Positions 38,260-46,874 of a stretch of DNA of 57,612 nucleotides are shown here, piece by piece; the stretch's first letter is position 1; each line of letters starts with the position of its first letter. A model generated the notes under the pieces. The model did not search any database. It saw nothing but the letters and a program-made list of their open reading frames with translations, and had not been told where the DNA came from. This DNA is from an uncultured Oscillospiraceae bacterium (GTDB taxonomy: Bacteria; Bacillota; Clostridia; Oscillospirales; Oscillospiraceae), in NCBI GenBank assembly GCA_947589745.1, contig CANQCS010000001.1, positions 1 through 57,612 on the forward strand. The letters are read 5' to 3'. A program made the position numbers and the translations under genes.

Positions 38260-38829
38260 TCACAGCCGGACCTGCCGGCAGTCCACGATCCCCCGCTCCG
38301 TCACCAGATAGTCCATGGTGAGGTCGTGGGGCTCCATGGGGATGTCCTCCGCCAGGATGTGGCGGCGGCAGAGGAGCATGGTGGGGCACTTTACTTTCGT
38401 CAGGTAGCGGTCATAGAACCCGCCGCCGTAGCCCAGCCTCTGCCCCTTGGCGTTGGCGGTGCAGCAGGGGACGATGACCAGGTCGAACGCCTCCGGCTCC
38501 ACCACGGGGCACTCCAGCTTGGGCGCCAGGATGTTGTACTTGCCGGTGACCAGATCGCTGAGGTTCTGGACCCGGCGGGCCTCCATCACCCCCAAGGACT
38601 GGCAGTAGGGCAGGGCCAGGGCCTTGCCGTCCCGCACCGCCGCCCGGAGCAGGGGCATGGTGTTGATCTCCCGGCTGGTGCCCACGTAGCAGAAGATGGT
38701 CCGGGCGTTCCGGTACAGCTCCGACCGGATCACCTGGGAGCAGATGTTGCTGTCTGCCTCCTGGCAGTAGGTGGGAGAGAGATTTGCCACTTTCGCGGCA
38801 ACAGCCGCGCGCAGTTCCGCCTTGGTCAC
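38260..38829 (-). CDS. fthC: 5-formyltetrahydrofolate cyclo-ligase
   Basis: 189 residues. The ATP-binding signature LGYGGGFYDRYL is at about 133-144, with KGQRLG before it and the substrate segment FCYVGTSREINT upstream. It converts 5-formyl-THF to 5,10-methenyl-THF, feeding the FolD/FchA cycle encoded in the same operon. The start is GTG at 38829, with AAGGAGG just upstream and only 24 bp after DUF1576. Confidence 0.93.
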   Translation of the reverse strand: MTKAELRAAVAAKVANLSPTYCQEADSNICSQVIRSELYRNARTIFCYVGTSREINTMPLLRAAVRDGKALALPYCQSLGVMEARRVQNLSDLVTGKYNILAPKLECPVVEPEAFDLVIVPCCTANAKGQRLGYGGGFYDRYLTKVKCPTMLLCRRHILAEDIPMEPHDLTMDYLVTERGIVDCRQVRL

Positions 38830-38853
38830 GGGATGCGCCTCCTTACTTACGAA

Positions 38854-40152
38854 CTACTTTTTCGCCGGGGCCTTGGCGGCCTTCCGTTCCGCCTTGGTCT
38901 TGCAGAAGCTCTCCAGCTGGGGCACCATGATCACGGCGATCAGCAGGGCCGTGAAGCCGCCGTTATACAGGCAGAAGCCGCCGTGGATGGCCGGGACGGA
39001 GGTGACCAGGGCGTAGTGGGCCGCGCCGCCGATGACGCCCGCCCACCAGCCGTAGACACCGGCGATGGGGGCCAGGCCGCTGGCGAAGCAGAGGCCGATC
39101 ATGATCGCCTGGGCGTTGGCCGCGTTGACACCCAGGAAGCTGGCCAGCACATAGCCCACCATGATGGGCCAGGTGTTGCCGGGATGGGCCCCCGCCGCAC
39201 CCCAGCACACCATGCAGAAGATGATGCCCAGGGTCACGCCGTTGAAGGACCCGCCCACCAGGATATAGTATGCCACGATGAAGAGGCCGTAGACGCCCAC
39301 GTTCATGATGGCCAGGCCGGGACCGTACTTGCTGGTGAAGTCCGCCTTATGGCCGGTGTCTTTCAGCAGGTCCAGATAGCCCTTGAAGCTCTTGCCGTTC
39401 AGCAGGAAGCCCCCCAGGATGCACAGCCCGAAGAAGATGCCGCAGAAGGTCCACACGATCTCCGGCCGCCCGTCGCCCAGGGTGGGGGTGATGGCGGGCA
39501 CGTCGTGGCCCAGGGTCTTGTACAGCGTGGCTACCAGGAAGAAGCCCAGCAGGCCGCCGGGGAGGGCCGCGGAGTACAGGTCATAGCCCTTGTGGAGGTT
39601 GGGGGAGTGGGCCGCCATGGCCGGGGTCAGGAACCCCACCGCCATGCCGATCGCCAGGGCCAGCAGGGCGCTGGTGAAGGTGATGCCGTGGACCTCCTCC
39701 GCGTTGGGGTAGCGCAGCAGCAGCTCGCTGACCAGGGGGCACAGGGCCGTGGAGAACATGGCCAGGTCCACGTACTGGGAGAAGGGCTTCCGCTTCACCA
39801 GGGACAGCACCAGTACGCCCAGCACGAAAGGCCAGATGTTCAGGAAGTTGATGCCCCAGGTGGAGAACCCGGCGGTGAGGAAGTAGGCCGCCACGGTGCT
39901 GCCCTTGGACACGGTGCCGGGGATGTAGAGCATGACCGTGAACACCGCCATCACCAGTCCCACGTTCAGGAACGTGCCCGACACGCTACCGATGATGAAG
40001 TAGTCCTTGGTGATCTGGGCCGGGGACATGAGGATGCCCGCGAGGCCGGTGAACATCTGCGCCCGGTCCGGGCACAGCACCGCCGCCACCAGGAACGCCA
40101 GGGTGGACGCGGTCAGGAAGGTGCGGATGGGGTTTTCTTTCAGAGCCTTCAT
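38854..40152 (-). CDS. DUF1576 polytopic membrane protein
   Basis: 432 residues with about ten to twelve membrane helices and short loops. Conserved glycine-rich helices include SALLALAIGMAVGFLTPAMA and CMVCWGAAGAHPGNTWPIMV. DUF1576 has no established function. It lies 18 bp after folD and 24 bp before fthC, inside a dedicated one-carbon folate operon, which makes a transport role for a folate, formate or related C1 compound a testable guess. The C-terminal tail is lysine-rich. Confidence 0.85.
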   Translation of the reverse strand: MKALKENPIRTFLTASTLAFLVAAVLCPDRAQMFTGLAGILMSPAQITKDYFIIGSVSGTFLNVGLVMAVFTVMLYIPGTVSKGSTVAAYFLTAGFSTWGINFLNIWPFVLGVLVLSLVKRKPFSQYVDLAMFSTALCPLVSELLLRYPNAEEVHGITFTSALLALAIGMAVGFLTPAMAAHSPNLHKGYDLYSAALPGGLLGFFLVATLYKTLGHDVPAITPTLGDGRPEIVWTFCGIFFGLCILGGFLLNGKSFKGYLDLLKDTGHKADFTSKYGPGLAIMNVGVYGLFIVAYYILVGGSFNGVTLGIIFCMVCWGAAGAHPGNTWPIMVGYVLASFLGVNAANAQAIMIGLCFASGLAPIAGVYGWWAGVIGGAAHYALVTSVPAIHGGFCLYNGGFTALLIAVIMVPQLESFCKTKAERKAAKAPAKK

Positions 40153-40170
40153 AGGGAGAAGCGCCTCCTC

Positions 40171-41031
40171 TCAGCTGAGAGTGCGCTTCGCCGCCTCCAC
40201 CACATGACCGATGAGCACGGAGGTGGTGACGGCGCCCACGCCGCCGGGGACGGGGGTGATGGCGTCCACGATGGGCTCCACCTCGTCAAATACGGCGTCG
40301 CCGGCGATGCCGCCCTTGGCCTCGTCCCAGTTGATGGACACGTCAATGACGATCTGGCCGGGCCGCACGTAGTCCTTGGTCAGGCTCTTCAGCACACCGG
40401 CGGAGGACACCAGGATGTCGGCCTGCTGGGCCTCCTCAGCCACGTTCCTGGTGCGGGTGTGGCAGACGGTGACGGTGGCGTTCTTGGCCATCAGCATCAT
40501 GGCGGCGGGCTTGCCGACCACCAGGCTGCGGCCGATGACCACGGCCTTCTTGCCCTTGCAGTCGATGCCGTAGTGGTCCAGGATCTCCATGCAGGCGGAG
40601 GGGGTGCAGGGGGGGAAGCCCAGCTTCTTGTTCATGAACACGCCGGCGTTGGAGCCGTCGGTCATGCCGTCCACGTCCTTGCGGGGGTCCAGACGGTTGC
40701 AGATGTAGTCCTCGTCGGCCTTCAGGTGCTTGGGCAGGGGGCGGAACATGAGGACGCCGTGGATCTTGTCGTTGGCGTTGATGTCCTCGATGACCTTGAT
40801 GAGCTCCTCCTTGGTGACGTCGGCGGGAAGCACGAACTTCTCCACGGCCACGCCCAGGGTCTCGGCCCGCTTGGTGGCGCCCCGCTCGTAGCTCAGGTCG
40901 TCGGGCCGCTCGCCGCAACGGACGATGGCCAGCGTGGGCTGGACGCCCTGGGCCTTGACGGCCTCACAGTCGGCAATGATGCGGGCGTTCAGCGCCGCGT
41001 TGACTTCTTTTCCTAACAGCAATTTAGCCAT
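40171..41031 (-). CDS. folD: Methylene-THF dehydrogenase FolD, apparently lacking cyclohydrolase residues
   Basis: 286 residues with the FolD fold: KDVDGMTDGSNAG, VVIGRSLVVGKPAAMMLM (NADP site) and ITPVPGGVGAVT. Gap-free alignment to E. coli FolD puts Y48 in place, but the catalytic lysine of the Y-x3-K motif is A52 (SYERGATKRAE). The glutamine of VQLPLP is also replaced (LMFRPLP). Both residues are needed for the cyclohydrolase step, so this enzyme is probably dehydrogenase-only. The separate cyclohydrolase gene fchA lies just upstream. Start ATG at 41031. Confidence 0.92.
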   Translation of the reverse strand: MAKLLLGKEVNAALNARIIADCEAVKAQGVQPTLAIVRCGERPDDLSYERGATKRAETLGVAVEKFVLPADVTKEELIKVIEDINANDKIHGVLMFRPLPKHLKADEDYICNRLDPRKDVDGMTDGSNAGVFMNKKLGFPPCTPSACMEILDHYGIDCKGKKAVVIGRSLVVGKPAAMMLMAKNATVTVCHTRTRNVAEEAQQADILVSSAGVLKSLTKDYVRPGQIVIDVSINWDEAKGGIAGDAVFDEVEPIVDAITPVPGGVGAVTTSVLIGHVVEAAKRTLS

Positions 41032-41057
41032 TGTCTTCTATTATCCTTTCTTCCGGA

Positions 41058-41073
41058 TGTTTCACGTGAAACA
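41058..41073. promoter_or_regulatory. parS chromosome-partition site
   Basis: TGTTTCACGTGAAACA is a perfect 16-bp palindrome identical to the bacterial parS consensus bound by ParB/Spo0J. It lies in the 88-bp gap between fchA and folD. It is the only such site I found in the window. Confidence 0.92.
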
Positions 41074-41119
41074 TATGTTTGATTATAGTCGAACCACCCG
41101 CGGGAGCGGGCGGAGCCGG

Positions 41120-41746
41120 TCACTTGAAGAAGCCCGCCTTGACGGTCTCGAAGATCTGGTCGGCCATGGGGCAGTACTTGTCCAGCATGGCAAAGCACTT
41201 GTTGTTCATGGCGTCGGCCAGGGCTCGGTCCTTGAGGGTCTTGGTGTTGATGAACACGTTGAGGCTGGCGGCCTGGAGGGCGGCCTTGACGCAGACGGCG
41301 CCGCAGCCGGCGTCGCTGACGGCCAGGCGGCTGCCCTTGGCGGCGAAGACGGCGATAGCGTCCAGGGACTCGCAGCACAGCTCCATGATCCGCATGGGGA
41401 CCTCGCAGGCCACGATGGTGGCGTTCTCCAGGACCTGGTCCCGGTTGGGGTCGTCCTTGGGGATGCCGTAGGCCCTGGACAGGGGCTCAAAGCCCTTGGC
41501 GTCGGCGGCGATTTGCTCCAGCAGCTCCTTCTGGAGGGCGTCGCACTTGGCCTTCAGGGCGATGATCTCCTCCTCCACATCGGCATATTTCTTTTTGCCC
41601 ACGGTGAGGGAACCCACCATGTTGCCCAGGGCGGTGCCCAGGGCGGCCACCAGGGCGGAGGCTCCGCCGCCGCCGGGTACCGGGGCGTTGGAAGCCAGCT
41701 CTTTTACAAAATCGGTGCAGGTCGCATCGGCAAAAGCAAAACTCAT
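41120..41746 (-). CDS. fchA: Methenyltetrahydrofolate cyclohydrolase (FTCD-like)
   Basis: 208 residues, an all-helical protein of the formiminotransferase-cyclodeaminase C-terminal family. Hallmarks are APVPGGGGASALVAALGTAL near the N terminus, DDPNRDQVLENATIVACEVP, and ALADAMNNK. It hydrolyses methenyl-THF to 10-formyl-THF, linking fhs to folD. It is the first gene of the fchA-folD-DUF1576-fthC unit. Its leader includes a GC hairpin (about 41767-41787) after the R2 repeat. Confidence 0.9.
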   Translation of the reverse strand: MSFAFADATCTDFVKELASNAPVPGGGGASALVAALGTALGNMVGSLTVGKKKYADVEEEIIALKAKCDALQKELLEQIAADAKGFEPLSRAYGIPKDDPNRDQVLENATIVACEVPMRIMELCCESLDAIAVFAAKGSRLAVSDAGCGAVCVKAALQAASLNVFINTKTLKDRALADAMNNKCFAMLDKYCPMADQIFETVKAGFFK

Positions 41747-41829
41747 CTTTAATCAACAGTCCTTTCTGCCGCCGCTGCGCGGCGGCGGGCTCATTGCTTC
41801 TATTCGATAGCCCGGGCCTCCCGGCCCGG

Positions 41830-42430
41830 AACCCGGGGTTACTTTTCCCTTGCAGGAAAAGTAACCAAAAGTGCATTTAAGAAAACCGAGGTTTTCTTAA
41901 AAATCTTTCCTTATTTTTTGTTTATGTTTGCGCTCCCCCTGGGGCTGGTCTTTTCTAAACCGCGCCGGGTCCCGTGTATGGGGCGAAGCGGCTACAGCGA
42001 GTATGTTCCCAAGGGGATTGAAGCGCTGGTGCGGGGACTCATTGGGTGCGTTGGTCGTTTTGTCCGTTGTCTTACTGCGTCCTGCTCCGTTCCACTACGC
42101 AAAGGACAGACTTCCGTATACGATTCGATACGAAACATTCATCAATTGCGTAGTGGAACGGAGCAACCGGCAGTAAGAATACGGAAAAAACAACACAGCA
42201 GTACCGATGAATGCCTTCCCTGGCCCCTAGTCCCAACATCCATCTGCCCTTAACCGTCATCCCGAGGGGATTCTCAAGGGGGCCCCAGCCCCCTTGAGCG
42301 CACTTTTGGGTACTTTTCCTGCGAGGGAAAAGTACCCCAGGGTCAGCAGGGACCGGAGGTCCCTACCAAGCCAGGTAGGGGCCGGAGGCCCCTGCGAAGG
42401 GACCCGGGGGCTGCGCCCCCGCCCCTGTTC
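41830..42430. repeat. Composite hairpin-rich repeat R2, copy 2 (between fchA and fhs)
   Basis: Left hairpin GGTTACTTTTCC / GGAAAAGTAACC, a 24-nt palindrome at 41877-41900 (arms TTAAGAAAACC / GGTTTTCTTAA), and a core with a perfect 20-bp inverted repeat: TGCTCCGTTCCACTACGCAA at 42083-42102 and its complement at 42146-42165. Right arm hairpins include GGGTACTTTTCC and AGGGACCGGAGGTCCCT. The parts and their order match copy 1 at 7075-7753. No gene is convincing. Confidence 0.7.
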
Positions 42431-42450
42431 CGGGGACGGGAATAAAGGAA

Positions 42451-42479
42451 ATCCCGGCGGCGGAACCCGCCGCCGGGAT
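42451..42479 (-). terminator. Terminator of fhs
   Basis: A perfect 13-bp stem ATCCCGGCGGCGG / CCGCCGCCGGGAT with a 3-nt loop, followed on the minus strand by TTCCTTTATT. Confidence 0.88.
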
Positions 42480-42493
42480 CAAAACCGGGGGAA

Positions 42494-44305
42494 TTAGAAC
42501 AGTCCGCTGACCTTGCCGGTCTCGGTGTCCACATCGACACGGCGATAGGCCGGGTCGGAGCTGGTGCCGGGCATCATGGAGATGGTACCGGCCATCGGGC
42601 ACAGGAACTTGGCTCCGCCGTACTCCAGGATGTCCCGGATGGGCAGACGCCAGTTCTTGGGCACACCCTTCCAGCTGGGCTCGTGGCTCAGGGACAGGTG
42701 GGTCTTGACCATCATGGTGCAGTAGTCGGCATACTTGGGATCGCTCTCGAAGCGCTTGGCTTTCTCCAGAGCCAGAGGAGCCCAATCCACGCCGTCGGCG
42801 CCGTAGACTTCCTTGGCGATCTTCTCGACGCGCTCGCGCAGAGGCATCTCCAGAGGATAGAGGAACTTGATCTCGCTCTTCTCCTCGCAGGCGTCCACAA
42901 CGGCCTCGGCCAGCTCGATGGCGCCCTCGCCGCCATAACGCCAGTGGTTGCTGACGGCGCAGCGGACACCGTGCTCCTCGCACAGACGGCGGAGCAGCTT
43001 GATCTCGTTGTCGGTATCGGTGTAGAACTGGTTGATGCAGACCACGGGCACGATGCCGGACTTCTTGATGGTGGCGATGTGGTGGAACAGGTTCTCAGTG
43101 CCCTTCTCCAGCAGCTCCAGGTTCTCCTTGGTGTACTCCTCGGGCAGAGGACGGCCGGCTACGACGGTGGGGCCGCCGCCGTGCATCTTGAGGGCCCGGA
43201 TGGTGGCCACCAGGACGGAGACGTTGGGGGTCAGGCCGCTGAGGCGGCTCTTCACGTTCCAGAACTTCTCAAAGCCGATGTCGGCGGCGAAGCCGGACTC
43301 GGTGACATGGTAATCGAACAGCTTCAGCGCCAGACGGTCGCCGATGATGGAGGACTGGCCGATGGCGATGTTGGCGAAGGGGCCGGCGTGGACCAGCACA
43401 GGCTGGTGCTCCACGGTGTAGCACATGGTGGGGTTGATGCACTTGCGCATCCAGGCGGTCATGGCGCCGGCCACTTCCAGATCCTCGGTGGTGACGGGGT
43501 TGCCCTTGCGGTCATAGGCCACCACGATCTTGCCGATACGCTCGCGCAGGTCCTTCAGGTCGGTGGCGACAGCCAGAATGGCCATCAGCTCGCTGCCCAC
43601 GGCGATGCCGAACTTGCTCTCCATGAGGTAGCCGTCCTTGGGGCCGCCGATGCCGATGATGATGTTGCGGAGACCCTGGGCGCAGAAGTCCAGGACCCAG
43701 CCCATCTCCACGCGCTTGGGGTCGATATCCAGACGCTTCAGGCCGCGCTTGGCCAGCTGCTCGTCGTTGTAGTTGCGCTCATGCTGCATACGGGCGTTCA
43801 GCGCCACCATGGCCAGGTTGTGGGCGTTCATGATGTCGTTGATATCGCCGGTCAGGCCCAGGGAGAACTCGGTCATGGGCATCAGCAGGGCGTTGCCGCC
43901 GCCGGCGGCGGTACCCTTGACGTTCATAGTGGGGCCGCCGGAGGGCTGACGCAGGCAGCCGCCCACGTTCTTGCCGATCTTGCCCAGGCCCTCGATCAGG
44001 CCCAGAGAAACGGTGCTCTTGCCCTCGCCCAGGGGGGTGGGGGTGATGGCGGTGACTTCAATGAACTTGCCGTCGGGCTTGTCCTTCAGGCGGTTCATGA
44101 TCTTGAGGAAATCCAGTTTAGGAGTCTTGCCATAGGGAATGATCTCATCAGGCAGCAGGCCCAGCTTCTCCCGGAACTCCTCCACGGGGGGCAGGGTCTT
44201 CTCCGCCTCTTCGGCGATCTGCCAGTCCTTGTACTCGGTGGGGTCCAGGGTCACATGACCGGTCACCGGGTCCACATACTTACCGTCCTTGAATTCGATT
44301 GCCAT
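42494..44305 (-). CDS. fhs: Formate-tetrahydrofolate ligase
   Basis: 603 residues. The ATP site [29 protein letters not shown], the TGDINDI loop and the conserved C-terminal GTISMMPG are all present. It activates formate onto THF with ATP, giving 10-formyl-THF for FchA and FolD. The protein is about 45 residues longer than typical Fhs (about 556) because of an N-terminal extension (residues 1-40, with [16 protein letters not shown]). The ATG at 44305 has GGAGG 6-9 nt upstream. It has its own promoter and a hairpin-containing leader. Confidence 0.96.
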   Translation of the reverse strand: MAIEFKDGKYVDPVTGHVTLDPTEYKDWQIAEEAEKTLPPVEEFREKLGLLPDEIIPYGKTPKLDFLKIMNRLKDKPDGKFIEVTAITPTPLGEGKSTVSLGLIEGLGKIGKNVGGCLRQPSGGPTMNVKGTAAGGGNALLMPMTEFSLGLTGDINDIMNAHNLAMVALNARMQHERNYNDEQLAKRGLKRLDIDPKRVEMGWVLDFCAQGLRNIIIGIGGPKDGYLMESKFGIAVGSELMAILAVATDLKDLRERIGKIVVAYDRKGNPVTTEDLEVAGAMTAWMRKCINPTMCYTVEHQPVLVHAGPFANIAIGQSSIIGDRLALKLFDYHVTESGFAADIGFEKFWNVKSRLSGLTPNVSVLVATIRALKMHGGGPTVVAGRPLPEEYTKENLELLEKGTENLFHHIATIKKSGIVPVVCINQFYTDTDNEIKLLRRLCEEHGVRCAVSNHWRYGGEGAIELAEAVVDACEEKSEIKFLYPLEMPLRERVEKIAKEVYGADGVDWAPLALEKAKRFESDPKYADYCTMMVKTHLSLSHEPSWKGVPKNWRLPIRDILEYGGAKFLCPMAGTISMMPGTSSDPAYRRVDVDTETGKVSGLF

Positions 44306-44467
44306 AGGAATCCTCCTTGGTTTCCCGGGATATTTCACCACCCCCGGGAAAAATATTTATTTTGACGCCGCGCTTCAATCGTCCGCGACACCGGCGCCAA
44401 TCACAAGAGCATACCCGCGGCCCCTCCGCGGGGGCGGGGCTTTTTCTCAGCCCCACCTTTCGTTAAA

Positions 44468-44496
44468 ATAATAACAAATGCCTAGTGGAATTGCAA
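44468..44496 (-). promoter_or_regulatory. Promoter of fhs with a structured ~155-nt leader
   Basis: Minus strand TTGCAA (44496-44491) and TATTAT (44473-44468), spacing 17. The leader holds hairpins GGGGCT / AGCCCC and CCCGCGG / CCGCGGG. I find no THF aptamer in it. Confidence 0.6.
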
Positions 44497-44573
44497 GTGT
44501 CATGTTTGACAAACTTTTCACAACTTGTTTGTATAGATTGTCAATTTCGGCGAAACCTGAACAAATCCGGCGC

Positions 44574-45842
44574 TTATCCCCGGGAAAAACAGGCTCTCAC
44601 GTCGCCGCTCATGTACAAAGAGCCCAGCGCGCAGGCCACGCCGTCCTTGCCCTCCGCCTGGATGGCGGCGGCCACGCCCGCCTCCACAGAGGGGCAGGGC
44701 ACGGCGCTGACGCCCAGGGCCTGGATGCGCTTTGCCAGCTCCTCCGCGGACATGGCCCGGGGGTTGTTGGGACGGACAGTGAAGAACCGCTCGGCCAGGG
44801 GGACAATGAGGCCCAGGATGGACTCCACGTCCTTGTCCGCCATGACGCCGGTGAGGAAGGTGAACTTCCGGCCGGGGAAGAGCCGCTTCAGGCTCTCCGC
44901 CGTGGCCTTGATGCCGTGGGGGTTGTGGCCGCCGTCCACGATGAACACCGGGTCCTTCTGCAGCACCTCGAACCGGGCGGGCCACCGGGTGTGGGCCAGG
45001 CCCTGCCGCACCTCGGCGTCGGAGATGTGCCAGCCCCCACTGCGGAGGACCTCCACCGTCTCCAGCACCACGGCGGCGTTGTTCATCTGGTAGCTGCCGA
45101 TGAGGGGGATGGTCAGATCCTTCCAATTTTTATAGGAGAAGGTCTGGCCGTCCAGGCTGAAATTGCCGGGGACAATGGCGGAGAAATCCGGGCTGTGGAG
45201 CCCAGCGCCCTTGGCCTGGCAGGTCTCGGCGATGACGGCGTCCGCGTCCGGGTTGCCGCCGTAGCTCACCACCTGGCCGCCGGCCTTGATGATCCCGGCC
45301 TTGGCCCGGGCGATATCGGCCATGGTGGGCCCCAGCTCCTTCACGTGGTCCAGGCCCATGGCGACGATGACCGCCGCCTCCGGCACGTCGATGACGTTGG
45401 TGGAGTCCAGCTCCCCGCCCATGCCGACCTCCAGCACCACGATGTCGCACTTGTGCCGGGCAAAGTACTCCATGGCGAGGGCGGTGATCAGCTCGAACTC
45501 CGTGGGCCGGTCGGCCATGCTGTCCGCCAGGGGGCGGATGTGCTCCGTCAGCTCCGCCAGCTCCCCGTCGGGGATCTGCTCATGGTTGATCTGCATCCGC
45601 TCGTTGAAGCGGTTGATGAAGGGGGAGGTGTAGAGGCCGGTCCTGTAGCCCGCCTCCTCCAGGATGGAGGCCAGCATGGCGGCGGTGGAGCCCTTGCCGT
45701 TGGTGCCGGCGATGTGGATGAATTTCAGCTTTTTCTCCGGGTTGCCCAGCATGGCCAGCAACTCCTGGGTGCGCTCCAGGCCCAGCTTGCTGCCCTGCCA
45801 GTAGACGGTGTGGATATATTTCAGCGCTTCTTCGTAGGTCAT
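44574..45842 (-). CDS. folC: Folylpolyglutamate synthase / dihydrofolate synthase
   Basis: 422 residues of the Mur-ligase-like family. P-loop HIAGTNGKGSTAAML, the folate-binding region TSPFINRFNERMQIN, and FIVDGGHNPHG of the ATPase core. It adds glutamate to folates, retaining them in the cell. The ATG at 45842 is preferred, with AGGTGAT upstream; a GTG 9 nt earlier has no site. It is the second gene after folT (51-bp gap), so it is probably under the same THF riboswitch. Confidence 0.94.
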   Translation of the reverse strand: MTYEEALKYIHTVYWQGSKLGLERTQELLAMLGNPEKKLKFIHIAGTNGKGSTAAMLASILEEAGYRTGLYTSPFINRFNERMQINHEQIPDGELAELTEHIRPLADSMADRPTEFELITALAMEYFARHKCDIVVLEVGMGGELDSTNVIDVPEAAVIVAMGLDHVKELGPTMADIARAKAGIIKAGGQVVSYGGNPDADAVIAETCQAKGAGLHSPDFSAIVPGNFSLDGQTFSYKNWKDLTIPLIGSYQMNNAAVVLETVEVLRSGGWHISDAEVRQGLAHTRWPARFEVLQKDPVFIVDGGHNPHGIKATAESLKRLFPGRKFTFLTGVMADKDVESILGLIVPLAERFFTVRPNNPRAMSAEELAKRIQALGVSAVPCPSVEAGVAAAIQAEGKDGVACALGSLYMSGDVRACFSRG

Positions 45843-45893
45843 TTCGATCACCTGATCTTTTCTTACTTATATAAAATTAGGATAGACAGCGGT

Positions 45894-46496
45894 TCATGCC
45901 GCCCGCTGCAGGATCTGCCGCACCACGGGCTTGTAGGCCGCACGGTTCACCAGCGACACGGCCAGGGAGCTGACGATGATGGTCAGGGGCTTGCTCACCA
46001 GCCGCTGGAGGAGGTTGGCGTACACCAGGGCCCAGAAAGCCCCCTCCTTGCCCGCAAAGAGCATGGAGTACCAGGTGGAGGCCAGCAGGCCGATGCCGTA
46101 GGTGTTGATGATGCCGCCCACCACGGTGATCAGCAGGACCTTCCAGGTGTCCTTTGTCTCCGCCAGACTGCTCTTGCACACGTATTTGGTACAGATGCCG
46201 CAGAACCAGGCGAAGAACATGGGGCCCAGCACCAGCGGCGGGAACCAGACGCCGTAGCCGGAGAGAATGGTGCCGATGATATCGGCCAGGAAAGCCACCA
46301 GGGCGCCCAGCAGGGGCCCCAGCCACATGCCCGCCAGGGCCAGGGGGATGGTCTCGAAGCTGAGCCGGAGGTCGGCGGCCACCTGGATGGCGGTGACCCG
46401 GGACAGCACGATCTGGATGGCGATGAGCGCGGCCATCATGGTGAGGTTGCGGGTGGAAAAGGTGTTCTTGAGGGAGTCTTTCAGTGTACGCTTCAT
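45894..46496 (-). CDS. folT: Folate ECF transporter S component
   Basis: 200 residues, six helices. FolT-like features are TRNLTMMAALIAIQIVLSRV, RLSFETIPLALAGMWLGPL and ADIIGTILSGYG. It imports folates with the shared ECF module. It is preceded by a THF riboswitch and a terminator, and followed by folC, forming a folate uptake-and-retention unit. The ATG at 46496 has AAGGAGG upstream. Confidence 0.92.
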   Translation of the reverse strand: MKRTLKDSLKNTFSTRNLTMMAALIAIQIVLSRVTAIQVAADLRLSFETIPLALAGMWLGPLLGALVAFLADIIGTILSGYGVWFPPLVLGPMFFAWFCGICTKYVCKSSLAETKDTWKVLLITVVGGIINTYGIGLLASTWYSMLFAGKEGAFWALVYANLLQRLVSKPLTIIVSSLAVSLVNRAAYKPVVRQILQRAA

Positions 46497-46584
46497 GTTG
46501 CGTTCCTCCTTTTGGTTTGCCCGGCCTGGCCGGGGTCTATTTCAGGGAGGTCGAGCGTGCATGGAGGCTGCCCGCACAAGGGTG

Positions 46585-46633
46585 AAAAAACCGCGCCGAC
46601 CTAAAGCCATATCAACATGACCATAGATCGGCG
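46585..46633 (-). terminator. Leader terminator downstream of the THF aptamer
   Basis: CGCCGATCT / AGGTCGGCG (one G-U pair) form a 9-bp stem around a 22-nt loop, then CGGTTTTTTC on the minus strand. It lies between the aptamer and folT. Confidence 0.75.
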
Positions 46634-46656
46634 TCGTATCCATCCGTTGTTGTGCC

Positions 46657-46761
46657 GGTAGCGGATGCAGCATGGAATCGTAGGCCCTATTTCTCGGGGG
46701 CCTTTCGTGCAAGGGCAACTTCCCAGCCGCTTGCCACTTTACGCGCCATGCTTACTCTACC
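46657..46761 (-). promoter_or_regulatory. Tetrahydrofolate (THF-I) riboswitch aptamer
   Basis: Read on the minus strand it begins GGTAGAGTA and ends GCATCCGCTACC, pairing GGTAG with CTACC as P1. It has GCATGG / CCATGC as P2, the conserved GCGCGTAAAGTG junction, a loop with GGGAAGTTGCC, and the ACGAA turn followed by an AGGCCC / GGGCCT arm. These match the published THF-I layout, and the gene controlled is folT. Confidence 0.85.
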
Positions 46762-46807
46762 AATCCTATTTTTGCCCCCGGGACCCTCACCCCGGGAAAC
46801 ATAGCGT

Positions 46808-46836
46808 ATCATACACCATATAGGAGCGGAATGCAA
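46808..46836 (-). promoter_or_regulatory. Promoter of the folT-folC operon
   Basis: Minus strand TTGCAT (46836-46831) and TATGAT (46813-46808), spacing 17. The leader to folT is about 300 nt. Confidence 0.65.
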
Positions 46837-46874
46837 TAGAGTTTGACAAAATTTTCACGGAAATTTTCCGGCGC

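Noticed and set aside
41747-42493. Protein-coding genes between fchA and fhs
   Set aside because: The open frames are short and out of context, and they coincide with inverted-repeat structure.
46585-46800. T-box leader upstream of folT
   Set aside because: GGTCGGCGCGG resembles a T-box only loosely; there is no specifier loop or full T-box sequence, and the THF aptamer layout fits much better.
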